In this document: positions 1-8,314 of the stretch, piece by piece
Layout: each line of letters opens with the position of its first letter
Numbering within the stretch: the stretch's first letter is position 1
Assembly: GCA_900637705.1 (NCBI GenBank)
Contig: LR134390.1
Coordinates: 744,001 to 808,000, forward strand
Direction of reading: 5' to 3'
DNA: 64,000 bases
DNA from: Fusobacterium varium
GTDB taxonomy: Bacteria > Fusobacteriota > Fusobacteriia > Fusobacteriales > Fusobacteriaceae
The notes under the pieces: generated by a model
Seen by the model: only the letters and a program-made list of their open reading frames with translations
Told to the model about the DNA's origin: nothing
The model's database searches: none
Made by a program: the position numbers and the translations under genes

Positions 1-13
1 ATGTTAATTACTA

Positions 14-424
14 TTATTTAGCTGAAGCATCTCTTAAATCTTTAAAACTTGTATTGCTTAATTTTCTCTTGACATCTTCTTGAATAGAATAAAGTAGAGA
101 ATTTACAGGATCAGTTTCAACTTTTTTAGCAGAGTTTATATTTTTTAAGCTTGTATTAATGAAAAGGTCGCCTTGAATAACTTCTATCACACTTCTCAAG
201 CTGATGTCGTCTGCAGACTTTTTTAATTTGTATCCACCTTTTATACCTCTAAAAGATTCAACAAGTTTAACTTTACATAACCTTCTTAAAATTTTAAGAG
301 CAAATTTCATAGACATTTTTTCAGCTTCACTAATTTCTCTTGCATTTGCTATTTCACCTTTATCTAATTTAGATAAATATAATACGATTTTTATTGCGTA
401 ATCACTTTCTTGTGTTATTTTCAT
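14..424 (-). CDS. Rrf2-family transcriptional regulator
   Basis: Winged-helix Rrf2-type regulator of about 136 residues. The N-terminus (ITQESDYAIKIVLYLS) and the following wing (FRGIKGGYKL) match the family. IscR-like members bind an Fe-S cluster through three clustered cysteines after the wing; here I see only one cysteine (LCKVKL) and it lies before the wing, so cluster binding is unlikely. The start is placed at the ATG at 424, which has an AAGGAG box about 11 bases upstream; a GTG at 436 overlaps that box. It is divergent from the ThrE pair at 542 and may control it, but no operator was identified. Confidence 0.88.
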   Translation of the reverse strand: MKITQESDYAIKIVLYLSKLDKGEIANAREISEAEKMSMKFALKILRRLCKVKLVESFRGIKGGYKLKKSADDISLRSVIEVIQGDLFINTSLKNINSAKKVETDPVNSLLYSIQEDVKRKLSNTSFKDLRDASAK

Positions 425-541
425 TTTATGTATCACTCCTTATTTATAATTAAATCATTTTGTAAAATTTATTTTAGATATTCTATTTTTTGTATTTTAT
501 GCTATAATTTAGGCAAATAAAAAAATATCTGGGAGATTTTA

Positions 542-1309
542 ATGGATAAAAAAACCGAATATAAGATTCTTTCACTTGCCTGTCTTACAGGAAAAATTAT
601 GTTGCAAAATGGCTCTGAAGTATATAGAGTAGAAAATCATATATGTCAGGTAGCTGAGCATTATGGAATGACACCTCAATGTTTTGCTACACTTACATGT
701 ATAATAATTACTCTTAAAAACTCCGAGGGAGAAGTTATCTCACTTGTGGAAAGAGTAACATCTAGAACTACTAATTTGGATAAAGTCTATCAAGTATATT
801 CTCTAATAAGAAATATAAGCAACTATAGTTGTGATGAACTTAGAGAAGAACTTCTCAAAATTGAAAATGAAAAGCCATATTCATTTTTTATAAATGTTGC
901 TGGCAACTGTATAGGAGCTGGATTTTTCACTTTCTTATTTTCAGGAAATATAAGAGAGTTTCTAGCTGCTTTTTTATGTGGTATACTTATTGCAATAGCA
1001 ACAAGAATTACTGATACCCTAAAATTAGGAACATTTTTTACTAATCTTTTGTGTGGTGGAATATCTTCTGGAACAGCATGTTTATTCCTTCATTTAGGAT
1101 TTATAACAGATGTTTCCATTCCAATAATTTCCACTTTGATGATATTGGTACCAGGAGTTGCATTTATTAATTCTATGAGAGATATATTCTCAGGAGATCT
1201 TGTTACAGGACTTTCCAGACTAGGTGAAGTAGCAATGATAGGAACTTCTATAGCTGTAGGTTCAGGTATAGCACTAAAATTACTTCTAAACTTAGGGAGG
1301 GCATACTAA
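542..1309 (+). CDS. Threonine/serine exporter ThrE-like, N-terminal subunit
   Basis: Membrane protein of 255 residues of the ThrE/YjjP family (DUF1212). It has a soluble N-terminal half with the family signature near residues 14-45 (LTGKIMLQNGSEVYRVE) and then about five hydrophobic segments ending in a LVPGVAFINSMRDI motif. In Corynebacterium ThrE is one polypeptide exporting threonine and serine; here it is split into two genes, as in YjjP/YjjB. The stop of this gene overlaps the ATG of the next, so the two subunits are probably translationally coupled. A second, homologous pair lies at 40886-42106. Substrate is inferred from family only. Confidence 0.85.
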   Translation: MDKKTEYKILSLACLTGKIMLQNGSEVYRVENHICQVAEHYGMTPQCFATLTCIIITLKNSEGEVISLVERVTSRTTNLDKVYQVYSLIRNISNYSCDELREELLKIENEKPYSFFINVAGNCIGAGFFTFLFSGNIREFLAAFLCGILIAIATRITDTLKLGTFFTNLLCGGISSGTACLFLHLGFITDVSIPIISTLMILVPGVAFINSMRDIFSGDLVTGLSRLGEVAMIGTSIAVGSGIALKLLLNLGRAY

Positions 1310-1767
1310 TGTCAATAGAAAAAATAATATTTCAGATTATAGCTGCTATATTCACTACCTTTGGATTTGGGTTAATGTTTAATATAAAACATAAAAATCT
1401 CTTCCATACCAGCATAGCTGGTGGATTGAGTTGGGCAGTATATCTTTTAGGGCAGCATTTAAATTATTCTGAAGGCTTGACATTCTTTATAGCAACATTT
1501 GCTCTTGCACTATATTCAGAAGCAGTTTCTAGGATAATATATACACCTGTAACAACAATATTGATAGCTGCCTTGATACCTTTAGCACCAGGAGGAGGAA
1601 TTTATTATACAATGTATAATTTAATTGATAAAAATTATCCTATGGCAGTTCAAAAAGGCATTCAAACTTTTATTATAGCTGGAGCCATGGCTGTAGGTAT
1701 TTTTTCAGCATCAACTGTATTTAGACTTTATGATGAAATAAAATCTAGAGTTAATAAAAATATTTAA
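1309..1767 (+). CDS. Threonine/serine exporter ThrE-like, C-terminal subunit
   Basis: Small membrane protein (152 residues, four to five hydrophobic segments) matching the C-terminal ThrE/YjjB domain (DUF3815), including the LIPLAPGGGIYYTMYNLI motif near residues 84-103. It overlaps the preceding subunit by one base, giving a two-gene operon that ends in the hairpin at 1767. It almost certainly forms one exporter with the upstream gene product. Confidence 0.85.
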   Translation: MSIEKIIFQIIAAIFTTFGFGLMFNIKHKNLFHTSIAGGLSWAVYLLGQHLNYSEGLTFFIATFALALYSEAVSRIIYTPVTTILIAALIPLAPGGGIYYTMYNLIDKNYPMAVQKGIQTFIIAGAMAVGIFSASTVFRLYDEIKSRVNKNI

Positions 1768-1796
1768 GTTAAAAGGGAAGTATTTCCCTTTTAACT
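1767..1796. terminator. Bidirectional terminator between thrE pair and HU gene
   Basis: Perfect long hairpin (AAGTTAAAAGGGAA, three-base loop, then its complement) lying between convergent genes. Its right arm overlaps the stop codon of the HU gene. A/T runs flank it on both sides, so it can serve both transcripts. Confidence 0.8.
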
Positions 1797-2084
1797 ATTT
1801 TTAACTCTGTCAGCAAATTTTTTTCCAACTGTAAACTTTAAAACTCTTTTAGCAGGGATAACTATTCTTTCTTTAGTTTTAGGATTTCCATAAATTCTTT
1901 GCTCTCTATGCTCTATTTCAAATTTACCCCAATCTTTAAAGATAACTTTTTCATTTTCATCAATAACTTGTTTTAAAGTATCAAAAAAAACTTTTACTCT
2001 TTTTTTAGCTTCGCCTATATTTTTTAGTCTTCCATCTAGTTTGAAAGAGTCTAGATACATTTTCATAAATTCTTTTTCTGTCAT
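1791..2084 (-). CDS. HU/IHF-family DNA-binding protein
   Basis: Protein of 97 residues with the HU/IHF fold. The helical N-terminal half is followed by the strand region FKDWGKFEIEHR and the basic arm segment with YGNPKTKERIVIPAKRVLKFTVGK. Length is close to the usual 90-100. A good AAGGAGG box precedes the ATG. It probably acts as a nucleoid protein or bends DNA at specific sites. It is more divergent from canonical HU than a housekeeping copy usually is, for example an acidic start (MTEKEFMKMY) instead of MNKTELI, so a secondary or specialised homologue is likely. Confidence 0.88.
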   Translation of the reverse strand: MTEKEFMKMYLDSFKLDGRLKNIGEAKKRVKVFFDTLKQVIDENEKVIFKDWGKFEIEHREQRIYGNPKTKERIVIPAKRVLKFTVGKKFADRVKNS

Positions 2085-2300
2085 TTTTGTGTGCCTCCTT
2101 GCTTCATTCTATTTTATTTTTAAAGATAGTTCTTTTTTTTCTTAAAATGAAGTATACTATGGGTATATTCATATTAATATATCCTATATTAACATTGTTT
2201 TGATTAATATAAAATTCGAATTTTTTTTCAAAAATAATGAAAAAAATTTCATAGGTTGTTTTTTTATAAATATGTATACAAAATTTGAAAGGAGTTAGAG

Positions 2301-3718
2301 ATGCTTAATGGAAAAAATCTAAATATTCTAGGGCTTTTATTTCAGAATGAATACACGGTTGAAGACCTATCCTCTGTTCTAAATCTCAATTCTAGGACTA
2401 TACGTTATAATATAAAAGATATAAATACAGTGCTAAATAAATGTAATTTAAATGGAATATTAAAAAATAAAGATAAATATTTTATTGAAAAAAAAGAAAT
2501 GGTTAAAATAAAAAAGTTAATTTCTGAATTTTCTTCACTTACTTATATTGATAGAAGAGATTATTTAATAACTAAACTTTTAATAGATGACAAAATAATA
2601 TTGAGTCATGAAAGTAGGATACTAGATGTAACAAGAAGAACTTTAAATTATGATTTAGTAGAGATAAAAAATTTCTGGCACCATACTCTATAACAGTTGA
2701 AGTTATACATGGGAAAGGAATAACTTTACATGGAGATGAAAAACATCTTAAAATACTTTTAATTGCCTTTCTTACTAAATTTATTTCAAAGGGAAAAGAG
2801 CTTAAAAATGTTTTTAAAGAGCTACTTTATTCAATAGTGACAGAAAAAAAGTTGAACGAATATATGCTTCAGGGAAATAAACTGCTCAAGATGGCTAATA
2901 AAAATATTCAAACATACAGTTTTTATGCAATAATAGCTGTATTTGTAGATTCTCATCTAAAAAGAAAGAGTTTTGAAAATAATTATATATATGCTCATTC
3001 ATCACAGCAATATTATGAATATTTTAATATAGTAAGAGAGTTTGTAAAAGATGATATAGAACTAAGTAATTTTTCTATTCATACAATAACACTTATACTT
3101 ATGGGAATATATTCAGCAGATTTGAATGAGAGTTTACATAGAGATATAGAAGAATTTTTAAAAGAGTTAAATGAAAAATATAATGATGAATTAAATATGG
3201 ACGAAGAGTTTATTCGTAAAATATTTTCAGTAATTAAGATATCCATATATAAATCAAAATTTAATATTGTACAGAAAAATCTCGATTTTACAGATGTTCC
3301 TAAGTATTGTTTGAAAATTTTTAATACAATATATGAAATGGTACCTAAGTATTTTATGGAGTTTGTTATGGAAGATTTTATACTTTTGGCAATAATTCTT
3401 CAGGAAAATATTGATAAGAAAAAATATGCTGAGAGTAAACCTAAGAGAATACTTGTAGTAGATAATACTTTTGAGCAAAGAGCTACTGAAACAGTTATAA
3501 AAAAACTTCAGTGTACATACAAAATAGAGATTGTAGAAGTAATACCAGATTATCGAATAGAATATTTTCTTTCTGAAAATAAAAATATAGACCTCATCAT
3601 ATCTCTTGCAAATTTAGATGATGAGCCTCATGGAATACCAGTTTTAAAGATTTATCTCAGTGATTTTTGGAATGGAATAAATGTTTTAGATGAATTTAAT
3701 ATACCTAAAAATTATTAA
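2301..3718 (+). pseudogene. PRD-domain (BglG/MtlR-like) regulator, frameshifted
   Basis: Two reading frames together encode one protein of about 472 residues. Part one (2301-2693) carries an N-terminal helix-turn-helix (VEDLSSVLNLNSRTIRYNIKDIN) and a second one (RILDVTRRTLNYDL). It stops abruptly, while the frame that opens at about 2654 continues with VEVIHGKGITLHGDEKHL and runs to 3718 through helical PRD-like sequence to a C-terminal PTS EIIB-like domain (RILVVDNTFEQ, then DLIISLANL). Restoring one base in the AAAAATTTC stretch near 2675 joins them. Such proteins sense PTS phosphorylation and activate sugar genes. No PTS operon is adjacent, so the target is unknown. The break may be a sequencing error (see the homopolymer finding). 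Confidence 0.75.
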
Positions 3719-3758
3719 AGGGAAAGAGGATTTTTGAATTAATCCTCTTTTTACTTTT

Positions 3759-4211
3759 TTATGCAAGTTTCATATACATATCAATGTGAGGAATACCATC
3801 TTCATCATATACATCAGATACAGCATTAAAACCTAATGAAGAGTAAAAATCCTTTAAATAGAATTGGGCACCAATAGTAATTTCCTTTTCCTTTAATATA
3901 TTTTTTACGCAGTCAATACACTGTAAAACCAACTTTCGAGCATAGCCATTTTTTCTATAAGCATTTAATACCATAACTCTTCCAATAGATGCAGTATCAT
4001 AAGATAATCCTGGAGCTAAAACTCTAGCATAACACATAATTTTATTATTATCTGTATCTTTTAAATAAATGTGAAGAGATTTAAAATCTTTTTCATCGAA
4101 ATCTAAATAAGGACAATTTTGTTCTACCACAAAAACTTCTTGTCTTACTTTTCCAATTTCATAGAGTTCTTTTGTAGTTAATTCATCAAATGACTTTATA
4201 AAAAATTTCAT
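3759..4211 (-). CDS. GNAT acetyltransferase, ElaA-like
   Basis: Protein of 150 residues closely following the ElaA pattern: RQEVFVVEQNCPYLDFDEKD near the N-terminus, a central IGRVMVLNAYRKNGYA acetyl-CoA-binding segment, and the ending DVYDEDGIPHIDM. ElaA proteins are GNAT N-acetyltransferases whose physiological substrate is not settled. It stands alone, convergent with the PRD regulator and divergent from rubrerythrin. Confidence 0.85.
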   Translation of the reverse strand: MKFFIKSFDELTTKELYEIGKVRQEVFVVEQNCPYLDFDEKDFKSLHIYLKDTDNNKIMCYARVLAPGLSYDTASIGRVMVLNAYRKNGYARKLVLQCIDCVKNILKEKEITIGAQFYLKDFYSSLGFNAVSDVYDEDGIPHIDMYMKLA

Positions 4212-4282
4212 ATTTCCTTCCTCCTGTTGTTGATTATTATTCTTAAATTATACCTTTAAATACAAAACATTTCAAAATATAT

Positions 4283-4311
4283 TTGACATTATTTAAATGA
4301 TATGTTATCTT
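4283..4311 (+). promoter_or_regulatory. Promoter of rubrerythrin gene
   Basis: Consensus -35 TTGACA at 4283-4288, a 17-base spacer and TATCTT at 4306-4311 as -10. The transcript would start near 4318, about 40 bases before the chosen start codon. Confidence 0.7.
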
Positions 4312-4359
4312 ATTTGTAGAGATTACAAAAATGTAAAAGAAAATAAGGAGATGGTTTTA

Positions 4360-4899
4360 ATGGAATTAAAAGGATCTAAGACAGAAAAAAATCTAATGAC
4401 TGCATTTGCTGGGGAATCAGAAGCAAGAAATAAATATACATATTATGCATCAAAAGCGAAAAAAGATGGATTTGAGCAAGTATCTAAGCTATTTGAAGCA
4501 ACTGCTAATAACGAAAAAGAACATGCAAAACTTTGGTTTAAACTTTTAAAAGGTGGAGATATTCCTTCAACTATAGACAATCTTTTAGATGCTGCTGAAG
4601 GAGAGAATTATGAATGGACAGATATGTATGCTGAATTTGCAAAAGTTGCAAAAGAGGAAGGATTTACTGAAATTGCAAGATTATTTGAAGGTGTGGCAAA
4701 AGTAGAAAAAGAACATGAAGAAAGATATAGAAAATTATTAGCTAATATCAAAGAAGAAATGGTATTTGAAAGAGAAGAAGAAGTAGCATGGGAATGTATG
4801 AATTGTGGACATATCCATCATGGAAAAAAAGCTCCAGGAGTATGTCCAGTATGTGCTCACCCACAAGCTTATTTCATGATTCAACCTAAAAATTTCTAA
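4360..4899 (+). CDS. rbr: Rubrerythrin
   Basis: Cytoplasmic non-haem iron peroxidase that reduces hydrogen peroxide in anaerobes. The ferritin-like four-helix domain shows the di-iron ligand motifs ([19 protein letters not shown], then VEKEHEERY). The C-terminal rubredoxin-like domain has [14 protein letters not shown] followed by [11 protein letters not shown], supplying the four cysteines for one iron. The start chosen is the ATG at 4360, giving 179 residues, because the AAGGAG box at 4345-4350 is nine bases upstream. The upstream in-frame starts at 4297 and 4351 are badly spaced. Monocistronic, with its own promoter and terminator. Confidence 0.96.
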   Translation: MELKGSKTEKNLMTAFAGESEARNKYTYYASKAKKDGFEQVSKLFEATANNEKEHAKLWFKLLKGGDIPSTIDNLLDAAEGENYEWTDMYAEFAKVAKEEGFTEIARLFEGVAKVEKEHEERYRKLLANIKEEMVFEREEEVAWECMNCGHIHHGKKAPGVCPVCAHPQAYFMIQPKNF

Positions 4900-4915
4900 T
4901 AGAATAAAAAAGTTG

Positions 4916-4948
4916 GACCAGTTTGGAATTAACAAACTGGTCTTTTTT
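4916..4948 (+). terminator. Rho-independent terminator of rbr
   Basis: Perfect nine-base stem GACCAGTTT/AAACTGGTC followed by six T residues, 17 bases after the rubrerythrin stop. Confidence 0.9.
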
Positions 4949-5010
4949 AATTTAAAACAAATGGGATAGATTCTTGTAAATGGAATTTAAATTCATTTGG
5001 ATTTTCTGTA

Positions 5011-5240
5011 ATTTTAGTAAAAAATTATCACCCATGAGGTAAATTTACCTTGTGGGTGATTTTTAGTTATGGTAGGTAATTTTTAGCAAAAAATATTGTA
5101 AAAAAATATTTTATAAAATAAAAAAAGTAGAATTTTTTAACATGATTATATAAATAAAAAAAAATATTTTAGTAAAAAAAATCATCAGCCATTAGTTAAA
5201 TTTACCGTGCAGGTTATTTTTGCTTACGGTTGGCAATTAA
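5011..5240. repeat. Two diverged copies of a ~75-base structured repeat in a gene-free stretch
   Basis: The 4949-5590 stretch has no gene. It is extremely AT-rich and holds two direct copies of a roughly 75-base unit at about 5011-5085 and 5166-5240. Both start ATTTTAGTAAAAAA and share the core AAATTTACC. Copy one contains a strong palindrome (ATCACCC...GGGTGAT, 5027-5060), while in copy two the palindrome has decayed. The repeats lie directly upstream of a replication-initiator-like gene, so an origin-like or regulatory role is possible. Nothing else was seen here. Confidence 0.55.
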
Positions 5241-5590
5241 AGATAATTTTAATATCAAAAGGAGTTATATATTTTTTTTGAAAAAGAGATAAAAACAAAT
5301 AATTTTTTTTTACAAAAGATAGAAAAATATTTAAAAAAATCCTTTAAAAAATATTGATGAAATAAGGGGGTTTAGTATAAATATTATAAATGATAGGAAG
5401 ATGATTTATTCATTTCTTTATTTCAAATTTTTAATTCTTCTATATACAAAAATGGAATGTTGTGCTAAGATATGAACCATGTCATTTGTGAAAAATTTTG
5501 AATATAAAAAAGCATTTCAAAAAAGATTATAAAAAACATTAACTATAAAAAAAGTTTGTAGATATTACTACGAATTTGAAGGAGCGAAAG

Positions 5591-6268
5591 ATGAAAAACA
5601 AGAGAAGTACAAAGGAGCAATCATTTTGTTGGCAGGAGAAAAAAGTATTGAGATTATTTAGATGTCTATATGTGGGAAAGGAACTTGACAGGATTAGAAA
5701 TCTGTATCTGACTCTTACTGAAATCTACAGTGATTTTAATGGGCAGGATATAAAATACTATACTGAAACAATAGCTAAATATAGTGGATTAAGCAAAGGT
5801 TGGATACCTAAAGGACTAAAAATACTTGAAGAGTTAAAAGTAATAGAACTGGTGGAGGAAAGAAGCAAGGGGAAATTTAAAGGGAAAAAATTAATATTTA
5901 CTCCTGAAAACGTTGAAGAAATGGAAAAATTTACTAGAGAAGAAGAAATCGATAACGAGGAAACTATTACTGAGGAAACTACTACTGAAGAAACTATTAC
6001 TGGAGAAACTATTGCTGAGGAAACTATCACTGGAGAAACTATTACCGAGGAAACTATTACTGGTAAAACCATTACTGGTGAAACCGTTGCTGGTTTTTTA
6101 CAGACATCAGAAGATAGTTTTGTTTTAGAAGATAATAAAAGATTAAAAGATATAAATAATACACACACAGAGGGAGAAAAAAATATTGAGAACAGAGAAT
6201 GCAAAAAAGTTGACATGGAAAACACGCCAGTAGAGATACAGCAGATATTAAAAAATACAAAGAGTTGA
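5591..6268 (+). CDS. Phage/plasmid-type replication initiator-like protein (first part)
   Basis: 225 residues starting at the ATG at 5591, with AAGGAG six bases upstream (the TTG at 5576 overlaps that box). Residues about 20-95 look like a winged helix of replication initiators or replisome organisers (LTEIYSDFNGQDIKYYTETIAKYSGLSKGWIPKGLKILEEL, split here only for description). Residues about 117-170 are a threonine/glutamate-rich tandem repeat. The next reading frame, 6265-6597, looks like its natural C-terminal domain: adding one A in the six-A run near 6251 yields QQILKKYKELNLPDFDY. It may therefore be one protein of about 335 residues, or two coupled by a TTGA overlap. The family assignment is inferred from fold-like pattern and from the DnaC-like neighbour. 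Confidence 0.6.
   Translation: MKNKRSTKEQSFCWQEKKVLRLFRCLYVGKELDRIRNLYLTLTEIYSDFNGQDIKYYTETIAKYSGLSKGWIPKGLKILEELKVIELVEERSKGKFKGKKLIFTPENVEEMEKFTREEEIDNEETITEETTTEETITGETIAEETITGETITEETITGKTITGETVAGFLQTSEDSFVLEDNKRLKDINNTHTEGEKNIENRECKKVDMENTPVEIQQILKNTKS
5950..6095 (+). repeat. In-frame 15-base tandem repeat (EETIT-type pentapeptide)
   Basis: About nine units of a 15-base repeat encode pentapeptides of the form EETIT/GETIT/GETIA within the replication-initiator-like protein. The unit length keeps the frame, so copy number could vary without inactivating the gene. The segment is predicted to be a disordered, acidic, threonine-rich linker between the winged helix and the C-terminal domain. 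Confidence 0.75.
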
Positions 6269-6597
6269 ATCTGCCTGATTTTGACTATAGACCAGAGAAC
6301 CATATTTTGCTGAGGGCATATGGAGAATTGGGAGCTGCAAAGCTATTTGAAGCACTGACACTGATGTCACAGTCAAAATTTGTAAAAAACAACATGAGTG
6401 TGAATGCAATCTTTAAAGTGGAAAACCTCAAAAAAGCTATCAATGGGAACTTTAAGGATAAAATATATAAGGGGAAAAAGAGCATTTCTGATACTAAAAA
6501 AGAATTTAAAGAAATTGAGTATGAAGACTCTACAGGGGAATTTATAAAAGGGCTGCTTGCAAAAACATCTAGAGGGGGAGTAGATGAAGAAATGTGA
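6265..6597 (+). CDS. Replication protein C-terminal domain (probably continuation of the previous frame)
   Basis: 110 residues in the frame opened by a TTG whose last two bases start the upstream TGA stop. The sequence LPDFDYRPENHILLRAYGELGAAKLFEALTLM and then FKVENLKKAINGNFKDK resembles the C-terminal region of phage replication/replisome-organiser proteins (the ending around 'NLKKALNGNF' is typical), a partner of DnaC-type loaders. A single-base loss in an A run would explain the split. It overlaps the DnaC-like gene by 14 bases. Confidence 0.55.
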   Translation: MNLPDFDYRPENHILLRAYGELGAAKLFEALTLMSQSKFVKNNMSVNAIFKVENLKKAINGNFKDKIYKGKKSISDTKKEFKEIEYEDSTGEFIKGLLAKTSRGGVDEEM

Positions 6598-7390
6598 ATT
6601 TTGTGGGGAAGATTATGTGAAAAATGAGAATAAATATTTTGCTGCGCTTCCAAAGGGGATTAAAAAAGAGCTGGAATATATACCGAGATGCGATTGCCTA
6701 GAGAAAAATAGGGCAAAGGAATTGGAGAAACTGGAAAAGAAGAGAGTACAGGAGTGTATGAAAAACAAGCTGAAGAAGTGCCTGGATATTTCTGTAATGG
6801 ATAAAAAGTTTATAAACAGCAGGTTTGAGAATGCAGATATGAGCAGCAGTCATATGCAGCTGGCTAAAAGATATGCAGAGAATTTTCTGAAGAAGGATAA
6901 AAAAGAGGGGTTGCTTTTTTATGGGGGAGTGGGAACAGGGAAGACATTTGCAAGTGCCTGTATAGCGAACTATCTTATGGAGCAAGGGGAAACAGTGATA
7001 GTAATCAATCTGGGGCTGTATTTGAACAAACTCACCATAGAATGGGGCGAGGGAGAAAAAATTATTCTGGAACAGACAGAAAAATGTGATTTGATGATTA
7101 TAGACGATTTCGGAGCTGAAAAAGAACTGGATAAGAATCAGACAGGGTGGAGAGCAGAAAAAATATATAATCTCATAGATGGGAGATACAGGAGTGAGAA
7201 GCCTTTGATAGTATCAACGAATCTGAACTTCAGTGAAGATAGAAACAGATGTGAGATAACTGAAAAGTTTTCAACACAGGGGCAGAACAGGATAAGGGAC
7301 AGAATAATTGATATGTGCTTTCCTGTACGAATAGCAGGAAAGAGCAGAAGGGGAATGACACAGGAAAGATTTAGCGAATTTATGGAATAA
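6584..7390 (+). CDS. DnaC/IstB-like AAA+ helicase loader
   Basis: 268-residue ATPase of the DnaC/phage helicase-loader type. Four N-terminal cysteines (C4, C7, C36, C38) suggest a zinc site. Walker A is GGVGTGKT at residues 114-121, Walker B is DLMIIDDFG, sensor I is VSTN, and an arginine-finger-like NRIRDRI lies near the C-terminus. It would load a replicative helicase at a single-stranded site with the help of the initiator-like protein encoded just upstream, whose frame it overlaps. G+C and use of CTG/GGG codons are visibly higher than in the chromosomal genes around it, consistent with a phage or plasmid origin. Confidence 0.88.
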   Translation: MKKCEFCGEDYVKNENKYFAALPKGIKKELEYIPRCDCLEKNRAKELEKLEKKRVQECMKNKLKKCLDISVMDKKFINSRFENADMSSSHMQLAKRYAENFLKKDKKEGLLFYGGVGTGKTFASACIANYLMEQGETVIVINLGLYLNKLTIEWGEGEKIILEQTEKCDLMIIDDFGAEKELDKNQTGWRAEKIYNLIDGRYRSEKPLIVSTNLNFSEDRNRCEITEKFSTQGQNRIRDRIIDMCFPVRIAGKSRRGMTQERFSEFME

Positions 7391-7461
7391 AAAATTTGGG
7401 AGGCAGGGAATGAAAAAGAATTTGGAGGAAAGTGGAGCAGAGATAAAGAGAGGGAGTACAG

Positions 7462-7701
7462 GTGAATAGCGAAGAGTATATTTACAGAAAACTTGATACT
7501 CTATCCTCTCTGGATAAGGTTTTATCTGAAGAAATGGTTAAACATCTAGGGGAGTGGGCAACGATAGATGATGTGGCAAAATATTTTAAAAAACATAGAA
7601 ATACTATATGCTACAAGCTGGAAGCAGGAGATATACTGCACAGAAGAATAGGAACGAGTATTTTGATTTATACAAGAAGCTTGATTTTTCTATTGGAATA
7701 A
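7462..7701 (+). CDS. Small helix-turn-helix (excisionase-like) protein
   Basis: 79 residues from a GTG with AGGGAG just upstream. The C-terminal half (WATIDDVAKYFKKHRNTICYKLEAGDILHRRIGTSILIYTRS, described here in pieces) has the MerR/excisionase-type helix-turn-helix plus wing pattern used by Xis-like DNA-binding proteins. It follows the DnaC-like gene by 71 bases. A 19-codon open frame (7410-7469) with its own AGGG box overlaps its start and could couple translation. Possibly a regulator or excision/maintenance factor of the cassette; the function is inferred. Confidence 0.55.
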   Translation: MNSEEYIYRKLDTLSSLDKVLSEEMVKHLGEWATIDDVAKYFKKHRNTICYKLEAGDILHRRIGTSILIYTRSLIFLLE

Positions 7702-7722
7702 AATGCTAATGCATATACAAAG

Positions 7723-7743
7723 ACTGGTAGCATACCAGTTTTA
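7723..7743 (+). terminator. Hairpin after the helix-turn-helix gene
   Basis: Perfect seven-base stem ACTGGTA/TACCAGT with a three-base loop and a short T run, 22 bases after the stop codon. Confidence 0.55.
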
Positions 7744-7778
7744 TGTAAAAAATAATACAACAGAAACTTAAAGAAAAA

Positions 7779-7809
7779 AGGCTGTAGTAGAAGCTGCAGT
7801 CTTTTTTTT
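7779..7809 (+). terminator. Terminator closing the replication cassette
   Basis: Ten-base stem AGGCTGTAGT/GCTGCAGTCT, including three G-T pairs, a four-base loop and an eight-T run. It separates the replication cassette from the autotransporter region. Confidence 0.75.
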
Positions 7810-7838
7810 ACCCAAAAATAAAAGATGGAGGAAAAATT

Positions 7839-7916
7839 ATGAAAACAATAGGAGTAAAATTCAGAATAGAAAATATAAAAACACTGACTGAGGGAATCAG
7901 AATCAAGAAAAAATGA
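7839..7916 (+). CDS. Short open frame of 25 residues, unknown
   Basis: A strong GGAGGA box precedes an ATG that opens a lysine-rich 25-residue frame (MKTIGVKFRI...TEGIRIKKK). The region after its stop remains codon-like in another frame (DKDRRASDEALRGRKNRVLKD, to about 7980), so this may be the start of a degraded small gene of about 46 codons. Not recognised. The rest of 7702-8314 holds two hairpins, two copies of the hairpin repeat and two GGGAGGT ribosome-site-like motifs without a long frame. Confidence 0.3.
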   Translation: MKTIGVKFRIENIKTLTEGIRIKKK

Positions 7917-7998
7917 CAAGGACAGAAGAGCTTCTGATGAGGCATTAAGAGGGAGAAAAAATAGAGTATTAAAAGATTGAAAAAACGAGCTTTTTACT

Positions 7999-8060
7999 AA
8001 AAAGTTCTTGTTTATACATAAAGGCGAACACATTCCCTATATTTTCCCTATCATTGTACT
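7999..8060 (+). repeat. Hairpin repeat flanking the autotransporter, copy 1
   Basis: Imperfect hairpin AAAAGTTCTTGTTTA-TACA-TAAAGGCGAAC, followed by about 30 bases (CATTCCCTAT... to TATCATTGTA) that match the sequence after the hairpin at 12234. The two copies are in direct orientation on either side of the autotransporter gene. Confidence 0.6.
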
Positions 8061-8150
8061 CTTTAAATTTGTAAAAGTCAACATAAAAGTTTTGGGAGGT
8101 GAATGGGGTCCAAAAAATGAGGTATTAAAAATTGGGAGGTTAGAGCGTCT

Positions 8151-8184
8151 AAAAGTTCGCTTTTATGTATAAAAAGGAACTTTT
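8151..8184 (+). repeat. Hairpin repeat flanking the autotransporter, copy 2
   Basis: Nearly perfect 15-base arms AAAAGTTCGCTTTTA/TAAAAAGGAACTTTT around a TGTA loop. It has the same design as copy 1 (TACA loop) and copy 3 (TCTA loop). It lies 131 bases before the autotransporter start, so in the transcript it would be a leader hairpin. Confidence 0.65.
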
Positions 8185-8314
8185 CTCAGTTATTGGCTTA
8201 ATTTCTACATTTAAATTTTCAATTTTAATTAGGATTTTGGAGGAAAAAATTGAAAAAAATTTAAGAAAAATTTAAATAAAAAATATATAAAAACAAACTT
8301 GGGGGAGGAAAAAT

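Noticed and set aside
5758-6303. 181-codon minus-strand frame opposite the replication-initiator-like gene
   Set aside because: It is the reverse reading of the tandem repeat (SSVIVSPVIVS-type sequence), with no ribosome site; the plus-strand frame has a good start and domain pattern.
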